DNA from: CAZAAW01 sp964483325
GTDB lineage: Bacteria > Pseudomonadota > Alphaproteobacteria > Rhizobiales > Kaistiaceae
Assembly: GCA_964483325.1 (NCBI GenBank)
Contig: CAZAAW010000046.1
Location: forward strand, 1-12,208
Direction: 5' to 3'
DNA length: 12,208 nt
Shown here one piece after another: positions 1 through 6,985 of this stretch (position 1 is its first letter; each line of letters opens with the position of its first letter). Below the pieces are notes generated by a model. The model searched no databases and was not told the DNA's origin. It saw nothing but the letters and a program-made list of their open reading frames with translations. The position numbers and the translations under genes are program-made.

Positions 1-430
1 ACCAGGGCGGCGCCGGCGCCGGCCGGGCGATCTCGTTGTTGACGGTGCGGTAGGAATAGCGGATCGGCGGCCAGATCATCCAGCCATTGTTGCCGATCTC
101 GTCCTGGATATAGGGGTCGCGATAGTCGGTTGTCGCCAGGAAGCCGCCGAAGGTCGCTTCCGGATAGTCGTTGAACACCGGGAACAGCAGCTCGCCCTTG
201 TAGGAGACGAGCAGCGGCCGGTCGTTGACCAGGAAATTGGACAAGAGCGACAGGACGAAGAGGATCATGAAGATCCACAACGACCAGTAGCCGCGCTTGT
301 TGGCCTTGAAGTTGCGCCAGCGCCGCCGGTTGAGCGGCGACAGGCTGAACAGGCGCTTCGGCGGCGGCTGCACCTGGCCGGGCAGCGGGTCGATTGTCTC
401 GAACTTACGTTCCTGCAGGACCTGATCCAT
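1..430 (-). CDS. yejE: Peptide ABC transporter inner-membrane permease YejE, N-terminal part (runs off the left edge)
   Basis: The minus-strand frame opens with ATG at 430-428 and stays open to the window edge, giving 143 residues. YejE is the second permease of the YejABEF oligopeptide importer and works as a heterodimer with YejB. The visible part has a hydrophilic cytosolic N-terminus, an Arg/Asn-rich stretch (LNRRRWRNFKANKRGYWSL, residues 33-51) just before the first transmembrane helix (about 48-68), and then the start of the periplasmic loop, which contains GELLFP and YRDPYIQ, typical of YejE. The start lies 4 bp after the yejB stop, so the two are probably translationally coupled. The remaining helices and the EAA loop that contacts the ATPase are outside the window. 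The identification rests on the N-terminal family pattern and on its position after yejB. Confidence 0.9.
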   Translation of the reverse strand, partial: MDQVLQERKFETIDPLPGQVQPPPKRLFSLSPLNRRRWRNFKANKRGYWSLWIFMILFVLSLLSNFLVNDRPLLVSYKGELLFPVFNDYPEATFGGFLATTDYRDPYIQDEIGNNGWMIWPPIRYSYRTVNNEIARPAPAPPW

Positions 431-434
431 CGCC

Positions 435-1541
435 TCAGACCTCGCGCGTCTCGAAGTCGATCCGCGGATCGATCCAGGTGTAGCTGAGGTCGGAGATCAG
501 CCCGACGACGAGGCCGATCAGGCCGAAGATGTAGAGCGTCGCGAACACCACCGGATAATCGCGGTTGACGATCGACTCGAAGCTGAGAAGGCCCAGCCCA
601 TCGAGCGAGAAGATCGTCTCGATCAGCAGCGCGCCGGTGAAGAAGGCGCCGAGGAAGGCGCCCGGGAAGGCCGAGATCACCAGCAGCATGGCGTTGCGGA
701 AGACGTGGCCGTAGAGGACGCGCCGCTCGCTGAGGCCCTTGGCGCGGGCGGTGACGACATATTGCTTGCGGATCTCGTCGAGGAACGAGTTCTTGGTGAG
801 GATCGCCGTCGTCGCGAAGGCGGCCAGCGCCATCGACAGCAGCGGCAGCACCAGGTGCCAGAAATAGTCGACGATCTTCATCGGCCAGCTGAGGCTGGCC
901 CAGTTGTCGGAGGTGAGGCCGCGCAAGGGGAACCAGTCGAGGAACGAGCCGCCGGCGAAGAGGATGACCAGGAGGATGGCGAACAGGAAGCCGGGAATGG
1001 CGTAGCCGATCACCACCACCACCGAGGTCCAGACGTCGAAGCGCGAGCCGTCGCGCACCGCCTTCCTGATGCCGAGCGGGATCGACACGGCATAGGAGAT
1101 CAGCGTCATCCACAGGCCGAGCGAGATCGACACCGGCAGCTTCTCCTTGATCAGGTCGATGACCGTGATGTCGCGGAAATAGCTCTTGCCGAAATCGAAG
1201 CGGATATAGTCCCAGATCATCTTGCCGAAGCGTTCCAGCGGCGGCTTGTCGAAGCCGAACTGCTTCTCCAGCTGGGCGATGAATTCGGGCGACAGGCCCT
1301 GGGCGCCGCGATAGCGCGAATTCATCTGCTGGTCCTGGGCCTGGACGTTGTTGATGCCGGCGAAATCGCCGCCGCCGCCGGCGATGCGCGAGGTGGCGGA
1401 AACGTCCGTTCCCTGGATCTGCGCGATGATGCGCTCGACCGGGCCGCCCGGCGCGAACTGCACGATGACGAAGGTGATCGCCATCATGCCGAGCAGCGTC
1501 GGGATCATCAAAAGGATGCGGCGGAGGATATAGGCGCCCAT
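435..1541 (-). CDS. yejB: Peptide ABC transporter inner-membrane permease YejB
   Basis: This 368-residue protein is the first permease of a Yej-type peptide/microcin C importer (BPD_transp_1 superfamily). The N-terminus, YILRRILLMIPTLLGMM, is the characteristic first helix (about 9-31). A periplasmic insert of about 100 residues follows, with a Gly-rich patch (GGGGDF, 55-60). Further helices lie near 137-157, 172-197, 228-250, 283-305 and 331-352. The cytoplasmic coupling loop is seen at 263-285 (TARAKGLSERRVLYGHVFRN), the EAA-type contact with the ATPase. The C-terminal SYTWIDPRIDFE is a YejB hallmark. The gene begins 4 bp downstream of the SBP1 stop and ends 4 bp before yejE, so it sits in a tight operon. 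In E. coli the system imports microcin C. In rhizobia related systems are linked to antimicrobial-peptide resistance and murein-peptide recycling. Confidence 0.95.
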   Translation of the reverse strand: MGAYILRRILLMIPTLLGMMAITFVIVQFAPGGPVERIIAQIQGTDVSATSRIAGGGGDFAGINNVQAQDQQMNSRYRGAQGLSPEFIAQLEKQFGFDKPPLERFGKMIWDYIRFDFGKSYFRDITVIDLIKEKLPVSISLGLWMTLISYAVSIPLGIRKAVRDGSRFDVWTSVVVVIGYAIPGFLFAILLVILFAGGSFLDWFPLRGLTSDNWASLSWPMKIVDYFWHLVLPLLSMALAAFATTAILTKNSFLDEIRKQYVVTARAKGLSERRVLYGHVFRNAMLLVISAFPGAFLGAFFTGALLIETIFSLDGLGLLSFESIVNRDYPVVFATLYIFGLIGLVVGLISDLSYTWIDPRIDFETREV

Positions 1542-1545
1542 CGGC

Positions 1546-3423
1546 TCAGACGCCCTTGCCGAGGCTTGCCGCCCGCTCGGCGTTCAGCCACCAGGTCGAT
1601 TCCGGGCTGAAGCCGTAGTCGGGCTTGGCTTCCGGCCAGCCGAAAATGTCCCAGTGCGCCACGCGATGCTCCGGCGAATACCAGTTGGGGATCCAGTAGT
1701 GCTTGGCCCGGAGGATGCGGTCGATGACCTTCATGATCGTCACCAGCTCCTCGCGCGAGCTGACCTGCGGCAGGCGGTCCAGCAGTTCGTCGACCGCCGG
1801 TTCCTTGATGCCGGAATTGTTGTAGGTGCCGGGCGCGTCGGCGGCGCGCGACGAGAAGAAGAGGCTCATGCCGTCGAGCGGCGTCGCCGACAGCGAATAG
1901 GCCGAGCCGACGACGTCGAAATCCCAGTCGCGCTGCCGCGCCTGATACTGCGCCGGGTCGATCTGGCGGATGGTGGAGGCGATGCCGATGCGCTTCAGGT
2001 TCTCGCCATAGGGGGCGAGGACGCGCTCGAAGACCTGCGCGTCGATGAGGAACTCGACCGTCAGCGGCTGGCCATTGGCGTCGACGAGCTGGGCGCCGCG
2101 GCGGGTCCAGCCGGCCTCTTCCAGGAGCTGCGAGGCGCGCTGCAGCGGCCGCCGGTCGCGGCCGCTGCCGTCGGTTTCCGGCGGCACATAGGCGGCGCCG
2201 AAGGCCGCCTCGTTGGCGATCTTGTCCTTGAGCGGCTGCATCAGCGCCAGCTCCTCGGCCGACGGCTCGCCCTCGGCCATGAAGTCCGACTTCTGGAAGA
2301 AGGAGGCGGTGCGGGCATAGGCGCCGTAGAACAGGTTGCGGTTGGTCCACTCGAAATCGAAGGCGAGGCCGATCGCCTCGCGGGTGCGCGGGTCGGCGAA
2401 TTTCGGCCGCCGCGTGTTGATCCACCAGCCCTGCATCGACGGGATCGCCTCGCTCGGGAACAGCGATTTCTTCACCCGCCCGTCGGCGACGGCGGGGAAA
2501 TTGTACTGCGTCGCCCAGGTGAGCGAGGTGAACTCCTCGCGATAGGTGATGTCGCCCTTCTTGAAGGCCTCGAAGGCGGCCTCGCGCTCGCGGTAGAAGT
2601 CGATGCGGATGACGTCGAAATTGTTGGTGCCGCGCGCCACCGGCAGGTCGGCCGCCCAGTAGTCCGGCACGCGCTCATATTCGATGAACGAGCCGGCGCG
2701 GAAGGCGCCGACCTTGTAGGCGCCGGAACCGAGCGGCGGCTCCATCGTCGAGGCGGTGAACTCCTTGCCGTCGTAATAGGCCCTGGAGAAGATCGGCGTG
2801 CCGGCGATGGTGAGGATTGTGTCGCGGCTCTGCTTGCCGCTGAGCGTCACCACCAGCGTCGCCGGGTCGGGCGCCTCGGCCGACACCATCTCGCGCATCA
2901 GCTGCGAGATGTTGGGATGGCCCTTCTCCTTGAGGATGTTGAGGGAGAAGGCGGCGTCCTCGGCGGTCAGCGGCGAGCCGTCATGGAAGCGCGCCTCGGG
3001 CCGCATGGTGAAGGTGTAGATATTGCCGTCGTCGCTGACGGAGACCTCCTGCGCGGCGAGGCAGTAGAGCGCATCGGCCTCGTCGGCGCTGCCGGTCATC
3101 AGCGCCGTGAAGCACATCTCCATGCGCGGCGGCGCGTCGCCGGTGAGGACGAAACTGTTCAGCGTGTTGAAGGTCTGGGTGCTCTGGTTCATCGACCAGT
3201 TCGGCACCTGGAAGTTCAGCTTGCCGCCCTTCGGCGCATCCGGATTGAGGTAGTCGAAATGGGTGAAGTCGGGCGGGTACTTGAACTCGCCGAACACCGA
3301 CAGGGCATGCAGGCCGCTCTTGCCCTGCGCCCACGCAAAGGGCTTGACGCCGGGCAGCAGCGCCGCCGCGGCGCCGATCTGCAGCACCCGCCGGCGGGTC
3401 AGTCCGGGAAGCAAACTCCTCAT
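1546..3423 (-). CDS. yejA: YejA-like extracellular solute-binding protein, family 5 (SBP1, Tat-like signal)
   Basis: This 625-residue periplasmic peptide receptor belongs to the SBP_bac_5 family and should deliver substrates to YejB-YejE. The ATG at 3423 is chosen because it begins a twin-arginine-like signal (T9-R10-R11-R12-V-L, then a hydrophobic core to about 24 and a likely AWA cleavage site at 30-32), and an AGGAG lies 12 nt upstream. An upstream in-frame start would add 36 residues read from repeat DNA. The family signature FKYPPDFTHFDYLNPDAPKG (47-66) marks the mature N-terminus, as in SBP2, and the length is close to E. coli YejA (about 600). The gene is followed after 4 bp by yejB. 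Its upstream side is occupied by repeats that begin about 40 bp before the start codon. The substrate cannot be told from sequence: oligopeptides, antimicrobial peptides or murein peptides (compare Agrobacterium YepA) are candidates. Confidence 0.92.
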   Translation of the reverse strand: MRSLLPGLTRRRVLQIGAAAALLPGVKPFAWAQGKSGLHALSVFGEFKYPPDFTHFDYLNPDAPKGGKLNFQVPNWSMNQSTQTFNTLNSFVLTGDAPPRMEMCFTALMTGSADEADALYCLAAQEVSVSDDGNIYTFTMRPEARFHDGSPLTAEDAAFSLNILKEKGHPNISQLMREMVSAEAPDPATLVVTLSGKQSRDTILTIAGTPIFSRAYYDGKEFTASTMEPPLGSGAYKVGAFRAGSFIEYERVPDYWAADLPVARGTNNFDVIRIDFYREREAAFEAFKKGDITYREEFTSLTWATQYNFPAVADGRVKKSLFPSEAIPSMQGWWINTRRPKFADPRTREAIGLAFDFEWTNRNLFYGAYARTASFFQKSDFMAEGEPSAEELALMQPLKDKIANEAAFGAAYVPPETDGSGRDRRPLQRASQLLEEAGWTRRGAQLVDANGQPLTVEFLIDAQVFERVLAPYGENLKRIGIASTIRQIDPAQYQARQRDWDFDVVGSAYSLSATPLDGMSLFFSSRAADAPGTYNNSGIKEPAVDELLDRLPQVSSREELVTIMKVIDRILRAKHYWIPNWYSPEHRVAHWDIFGWPEAKPDYGFSPESTWWLNAERAASLGKGV

Positions 3424-3460
3424 GGCGCCACGTCGCTCCTGTCGTTTGTCGTTATGCCCA

Positions 3461-3651
3461 TCCTCCCCGCAAGCAGTGAGGAATGGGCGCCTCTTTCTGG
3501 GAAGGGAGTTCCACCCCTGGCAAGTGCGCACCCATCCCTCACCGGAACGGGGAGGGTGGCACGCGCGTCAGCGCGTGACGGGTGGGGACCCACGCCGGGC
3601 GTGATGTGCGGCGCTGCAATCCCGCCTGCCCCGGCGCCGGTGCCTCGCCCG
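3461..3651. repeat. Palindromic intergenic element, copy A (left end truncated)
   Basis: About 190 bp aligned with copies B and C. Corresponding points lie 231 bp from copy B at the left and 228 bp at the right, so there is a 3-nt length difference. Shared blocks include the stretch around CGGAACGGGGAGGGTGGCAC and the inner palindrome CACGCG-N6-CGCGTG (3560-3577). Compared with B and C it lacks the outermost part of the left arm (the segment equivalent to 3661-3691), and its loop is more diverged, so it is probably the oldest or a truncated copy. It lies between SBP2 and SBP1 and begins about 40 bp before the SBP1 start codon. No real gene is seen here; open frames crossing it are read through repeat sequence. 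Confidence 0.85.
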
Positions 3652-3949
3652 TGCCGGCGCTCCCCACCCGACCCCGCCTGCGGCGGGGCCACCCTCCCCG
3701 CAAGCGGTGAGGGATGGGCGCCTCTTTTTGGGAGGGTTCCGCCGCTGGGAAGCACGCGCCTATCCCTCACCGGAACGGGGAGGGTGGCACGCGCGTCAGC
3801 GCGTGACGGGTGGGGACCCACGTTGGGCGTGATGGATGCCGCTGCAATCCCGCCTGCCCCGGCGACGGTGCCTCGCCCGCGCCGGCAGTGTCCCTCACCC
3901 GGAACGCTAGCGCGTTCCGACCTCTCCCATTGGGAGAGGTAAGGGGCGG
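3640..3949. repeat. Palindromic intergenic element, copy B (full length)
   Basis: About 310 bp, matching copy C at a constant 441-bp offset with no indels seen and only scattered mismatches, mostly outside the central block 3661-3814. It contains a very long imperfect inverted repeat: left arm about 3661-3722 and right arm about 3755-3816, each with its own inner hairpin (CCCCGCC-TGC-GGCGGGG on the left, CACGCG-N6-CGCGTG on the right). The right part carries a smaller palindromic module: GGAACGC-TAGC-GCGTTCC (3901-3918) and CCTCTCCCA-T-TGGGAGAGG (3921-3939), enclosed by CCCTCACC (3892-3899) and an imperfect partner (3938-3945). This looks like a composite mobile or amplifying palindromic element of the kind scattered in rhizobial genomes. 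Confidence 0.88.
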
Positions 3950-3975
3950 CGGCGGTTGCGCTTCGTTCTGGACCG

Positions 3976-4020
3976 CCGGTGTTCGCGTGGATGGCCGGGT
4001 CAAGCCCGGGCATGACGCGG
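3976..4020. repeat. Short dispersed alphaproteobacterial palindromic repeat between copies B and C
   Basis: The 131-bp spacer between copies B and C holds the hairpin CCGGG-TCAAG-CCCGG (3995-4009) followed by CATGAC. In translation this stretch gives VMPGLDPAIH on one strand and DGRVKPGHD on the other. Such peptides recur in spurious alphaproteobacterial ORF calls and mark a widespread intergenic repeat (family knowledge from memory, not searched here). The same loop with a changed stem pair appears at 9476-9490. Confidence 0.6.
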
Positions 4021-4078
4021 TGGGGGCGGAGGCGAAGTGCGATGGGCGGCCGGGCGGTTGGCGCCTCGTGAGGGGCGA

Positions 4079-4388
4079 CAGTGCCTCGCCGGCGCCGGCG
4101 CTCCCCACCCGACCCCGCCTGCGGCGGGGCCACCCTCCCCGCAAGCGGTGAGGGATGGGCGCCTCTTTTTGGGAGGGTTCCGCCGCTGGGAAGCACGCGC
4201 CTATCCCTCACCGGAACGGGGAGGGTGGCACGCGCGTCAGCGCGTGACGGGTGGGGAGCCACGCCGGGCGTGAGGTGCGTCGCTGTAATCCCGCCTGCCC
4301 CGGCGCCGGTGCCTCGCCCGCGCCGGCGGTGTCCCTCACCCGGAACGCTGGCGCGTTCCGACCTCTCCCATTGGGAGAGGTGAGGGGC
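4079..4388. repeat. Palindromic intergenic element, copy C (full length)
   Basis: This is the near-identical partner of copy B. The long inverted-repeat arms are about 4102-4163 and 4196-4257, and the small module has GGAACGC-TGGC-GCGTTCC (4342-4359) and CCTCTCCCA-T-TGGGAGAGG (4362-4380). The closing stem CCCTCACC (4333-4340) with GGTGAGGG (4379-4386) is perfect here and mismatched in B. It lies about 210 bp downstream of the SBP2 stop, so on the minus strand it is the first strong structure RNA polymerase meets after SBP2. It may reduce read-through or protect the upstream message, as REP elements do in enteric operons. That role is inferred from position. Confidence 0.88.
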
Positions 4389-4517
4389 GCTGGTCCGGCA
4401 GTCCGGAATGTTTCCAGGGGTGGCGCCGGCGGAAGGGGGAGTGAGGGGCGAGCGGGTCGTCCCTTGCTGCGCATCCTCCAGGCGTGCGCCGATGGTCATG
4501 ATCTGCCGGTCGTCATT

Positions 4518-4577
4518 GACTGCGGGTCATTGGACTGCGGGTCATCAGACTGCGGGTCATGGCGTGCGGGTGGCCAT
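4518..4577. repeat. Fifteen-bp tandem repeat downstream of SBP2
   Basis: Three units of GACTGCGGGTCAT plus two variable bases start at 4518, 4533 and 4548, followed by a degraded fourth unit at 4563-4577. They lie 18 bp beyond the SBP2 stop. The rest of the gap 4389-4595 shows nothing else recognisable. The array is short enough to vary in copy number by slippage, and no function is evident. Confidence 0.75.
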
Positions 4578-4595
4578 CCTGTCGCTGCTCCGGGG

Positions 4596-6524
4596 CTACT
4601 GGCGGACGCCTACCTTGGCGGCCTTGGCCTCGTCGTACCACCACACCGTCGGGAAGCCGACGTCGAAGCGCGGGAACGGGTCGGGATGGCCGAAGCGGTC
4701 CCACCAGGCGAGGCGGTCGGCGAGGATGGTGTAGCTGGGGATGACGTACTGGTTCCACATCAGCACGCGGTCCAGCGCATGCACGGCGGCGACGAGCTCG
4801 TCGCGGTCGGCGGTGTAGATGACGCGGCGGATCAGCTCGTCGACCGCCGGGTCCTTGATGCCGGCATAGTTGCGCGAGGCGTTGGAATCGGCCGAGGCGG
4901 AGCCCCAGAAGTCGCTCTGCTCGTTGCCGGGCGAATTGGATTCGCCCCAGGCGGCGTAGATCATGTCGTAGTCGCGCGAGCGCAGGCGGTTGACATATTG
5001 CGTCGAGTCGACGGTGCGCAGCTGCATGTCGACGCCGATGCGCTTCAGCGCCGTCTGCAGCGGCAGCGCGACGCGGGCGATGGTGTCGCCGTTGAGCAGC
5101 AGCTCGAAGCTGAGCTGCTTGCCGTCCGGCCCGATCATGCGGTTGCCCTGCAGCGTGTAGCCGGCCTCCGTCAAAAGGTCGACGGCCTTCCTGAGATTGT
5201 CGCGGGCGAGCTGCGGGTTGCCGCCGACCGGGTTCCTGTATTCCTCGGTGAAGACTTCCGCCGGCACCTTGTCGCGCACGCTCTCCAGGATCTCCAGCTC
5301 CTTGCCCTCGGGCAGGCCGGTCCAGCGCAGCCCGTCGAGGCCGAAGAAGAAGCTGTCGATGCGGGTATACTGGCCGTAGAACTGCGTCCGGTTCAGCTCC
5401 TCGAAGTCGAAGGCGTAATTGATCGCCTGGCGGACGCGGCGGTCCTGGAACTGCGGCCGGCGCAGGTTGGGCACGAAGCCGACCATCGAGCCGGAGACCT
5501 GCTCCAGCTCGACAAGCTGCTTGTTGATGCGGCCGGAGGTCACTGGCGGCACGTCGTAGCCGGTCGCCCAGCGCTTGGCCTCGTTCTCGAACCAGTAGTC
5601 GAACTCGTCGGCCTTGAAGGCCTCGAACTCGACGGTCCGGTCGCGGTAATATTCGTAGCGGATCCTGTCGAAATTGTTCTGGCCGACATAGGTGTTGAGG
5701 TCGGCGCCCCAGAAATCGGGGACGCGCTCATAGGTGATCGTGCGGCCGGGAATGACGGCGCCGACCTTGTACGGCCCGGAGCCGAGCGGCGGCTCGAGCG
5801 TGCCGCGGGCGATGTCGCGCTGGTTGCCGCGGGCGTCCTTGCCCTCCCACCAGTGCTGCGGCAGCACCATCAGCTGGCCGAGAATATGCGGCAGCTCGCG
5901 ATTGCCGGTCTGGTCGAAGGTGAAGGTGACCTCGCGGTCGCCGGTCTTCTCCACCTTCACGACATGCTGGTAGTAGTATTTCTGGCTGGGATTGAGCTCG
6001 ATCGTCTTGTTGAACGACCATACGACGTCGTCGGCCGTCACCGGCTCGCCGTCGTGCCATTTGGCGTTGGGGTTGAGGCGGTAGGTGACCCAGCCATAGT
6101 CGTCCGGGTAGCGCATCGCCTCGGCGAGCTGCGGATATTCGGCGCTGTTGTCGAGCTCGTCGAGCGACGACATCATCAGCGTCTCGTAGACGAGGCCGAG
6201 CCCGGCGGCCTGGTTGCCCTGCGGCAGGATCGGGTTGAGCGTGTCGAAGGTGACGCTGCTGACCGACAGGCGCGCCAGCCCGCCCTTCGGCGCGTCCGCA
6301 TTGACATAGTCGAAATGGGCGAAGTCCTTCGGGTATTTCGGCTCGCCGACGAGGCTTGTGGAATAGCGCCATTCCGGCTCGCCGGCGGCGGCCGGCGCCG
6401 CCGGCGCCGCCTGCGCCGGCGCGGCGGGCGCGGCTGCATCCTGGGCCGGCGCGGCGCTGAGGCCGGCTCCCAGCACCAGCGTTGCAACCAGGACGGATCC
6501 GGCCAGGCCCCGCAATGACGTCAT
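4596..6524 (-). CDS. YejA-like extracellular solute-binding protein, family 5 (SBP2, Sec signal with Ala/Pro linker)
   Basis: This 642-residue periplasmic peptide-binding protein is paralogous to SBP1. The ATG at 6524 is preferred because GGAGG lies 10 nt upstream and a Sec-type signal follows (hydrophobic core about 8-23, cleavage near APA at 25-27); an upstream ATG at 6551 would add only nine residues. After the signal comes a low-complexity Ala/Pro linker (about 29-48), then the signature EPKYPKDFAHFDYVNADAPK (61-80), matching SBP1. The fold continues as SBP_bac_5 to the C-terminus. SBP2 is first in the cluster but separated from SBP1 by about 1.17 kb of repeats, so it may be a separate transcript. 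Two-receptor yej clusters occur in other rhizobia. Whether this one corresponds to YejA or to the murein-peptide receptor YepA cannot be decided here. Confidence 0.92.
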   Translation of the reverse strand: MTSLRGLAGSVLVATLVLGAGLSAAPAQDAAAPAAPAQAAPAAPAAAGEPEWRYSTSLVGEPKYPKDFAHFDYVNADAPKGGLARLSVSSVTFDTLNPILPQGNQAAGLGLVYETLMMSSLDELDNSAEYPQLAEAMRYPDDYGWVTYRLNPNAKWHDGEPVTADDVVWSFNKTIELNPSQKYYYQHVVKVEKTGDREVTFTFDQTGNRELPHILGQLMVLPQHWWEGKDARGNQRDIARGTLEPPLGSGPYKVGAVIPGRTITYERVPDFWGADLNTYVGQNNFDRIRYEYYRDRTVEFEAFKADEFDYWFENEAKRWATGYDVPPVTSGRINKQLVELEQVSGSMVGFVPNLRRPQFQDRRVRQAINYAFDFEELNRTQFYGQYTRIDSFFFGLDGLRWTGLPEGKELEILESVRDKVPAEVFTEEYRNPVGGNPQLARDNLRKAVDLLTEAGYTLQGNRMIGPDGKQLSFELLLNGDTIARVALPLQTALKRIGVDMQLRTVDSTQYVNRLRSRDYDMIYAAWGESNSPGNEQSDFWGSASADSNASRNYAGIKDPAVDELIRRVIYTADRDELVAAVHALDRVLMWNQYVIPSYTILADRLAWWDRFGHPDPFPRFDVGFPTVWWYDEAKAAKVGVRQ

Positions 6525-6563
6525 CGGCTCAAGTCCTCCGCTGTTCCCCATTCCCGCGAATTT

Positions 6564-6592
6564 ATATTAGCGCCGCCGCCCGATAGCGACAG
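6564..6592 (-). promoter_or_regulatory. Possible promoter of SBP2
   Basis: Read on the minus strand, CTGTCG (6592-6587), a 17-nt spacer and TAATAT (6569-6564) lie about 40 nt before the SBP2 start. This is the only AT-rich spot in the area. Matches to the -35 and -10 consensus are 3/6 and 4/6, so it is a weak candidate. The rest of the divergent gap (6525-6985) shows the hairpin listed at 6865-6909 and no convincing gene. Confidence 0.3.
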
Positions 6593-6864
6593 CCTTGCGT
6601 ACGCATTACGGAGAATTCATTGACAGGGCCAGCCGGGCGCAGGCGCGGCAGCGCGGATGGTATTTCAGCCTTACGGCTTATGGCTTCCGCCGGAGGCCGC
6701 AGGGACGGGCGCGGAGCGCCGCGCCACCGCGCGTGGAATGGCTCTGGAAGCGCGCGGCAAGCCTTTGGCCAGAAACCGCATCCCCGGTCAAAAAGTCCTA
6801 AGCTGGGGGGGGCTTTTGCGGTTGCATCGCGCGCGGGATGCCCTGTAGGTTCCGGCGCGGCAGC

Positions 6865-6909
6865 GGCAGCCGGGCCATGCCGGCCCGGCCGGCTGCCTAA
6901 GAATTTCTT
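6865..6909. other. Hairpin plus 11-bp palindrome upstream of the cytochrome gene
   Basis: CCGGGCC (6870-6876) pairs with GGCCCGG (6882-6888). The stem can be extended by GGCAG (6865-6869) with CTGCC (6893-6897), leaving a 4-nt bulge. It is followed at once by AAGAATTTCTT (6899-6909), an AT-rich palindrome, about 75 nt before the cytochrome start. It could be an operator, part of a promoter, or a terminator-like structure; the sequence does not decide. No clear -35/-10 pair was found for the cytochrome gene. Confidence 0.4.
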
Positions 6910-6985
6910 GTCACGGGATCGTCGGTTCTCCCCGGGGAGGCGCGATTCCGGCAACCCTTTAGGAAGCGCGGGAGCTCGGGCGCGA

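Noticed and set aside
1654..3942. Very long plus-strand frames opposite the SBP and permease genes
   Set aside because: They are antisense shadows caused by high GC at third positions; the minus-strand products match known families along their full length.
3461..4388. The repeat block considered as a CRISPR array or tandem satellite
   Set aside because: There are only three copies of unequal length at unequal spacing, with no short uniform repeats and spacers and no cas genes.
3420..4499. A long minus-strand open frame of about 360 codons across the SBP2-SBP1 gap, and plus-strand frames over the same area
   Set aside because: It is read through the palindromic repeats: the predicted peptide repeats itself wherever the DNA repeats and is full of Arg, Pro and Gly, like other spurious frames from rhizobial intergenic elements.
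6791..6817. AAAAGTCC / GGGCTTTT hairpin in the divergent gap, considered as a terminator
   Set aside because: The loop is 11 nt, the stem has a G-T pair, and no T-run follows beyond four bases; no gene upstream needs a terminator there.
6620..6985. Upstream in-frame extension of the cytochrome gene
   Set aside because: The added 122 residues look like translated intergenic DNA and would bury the membrane anchor inside the protein.
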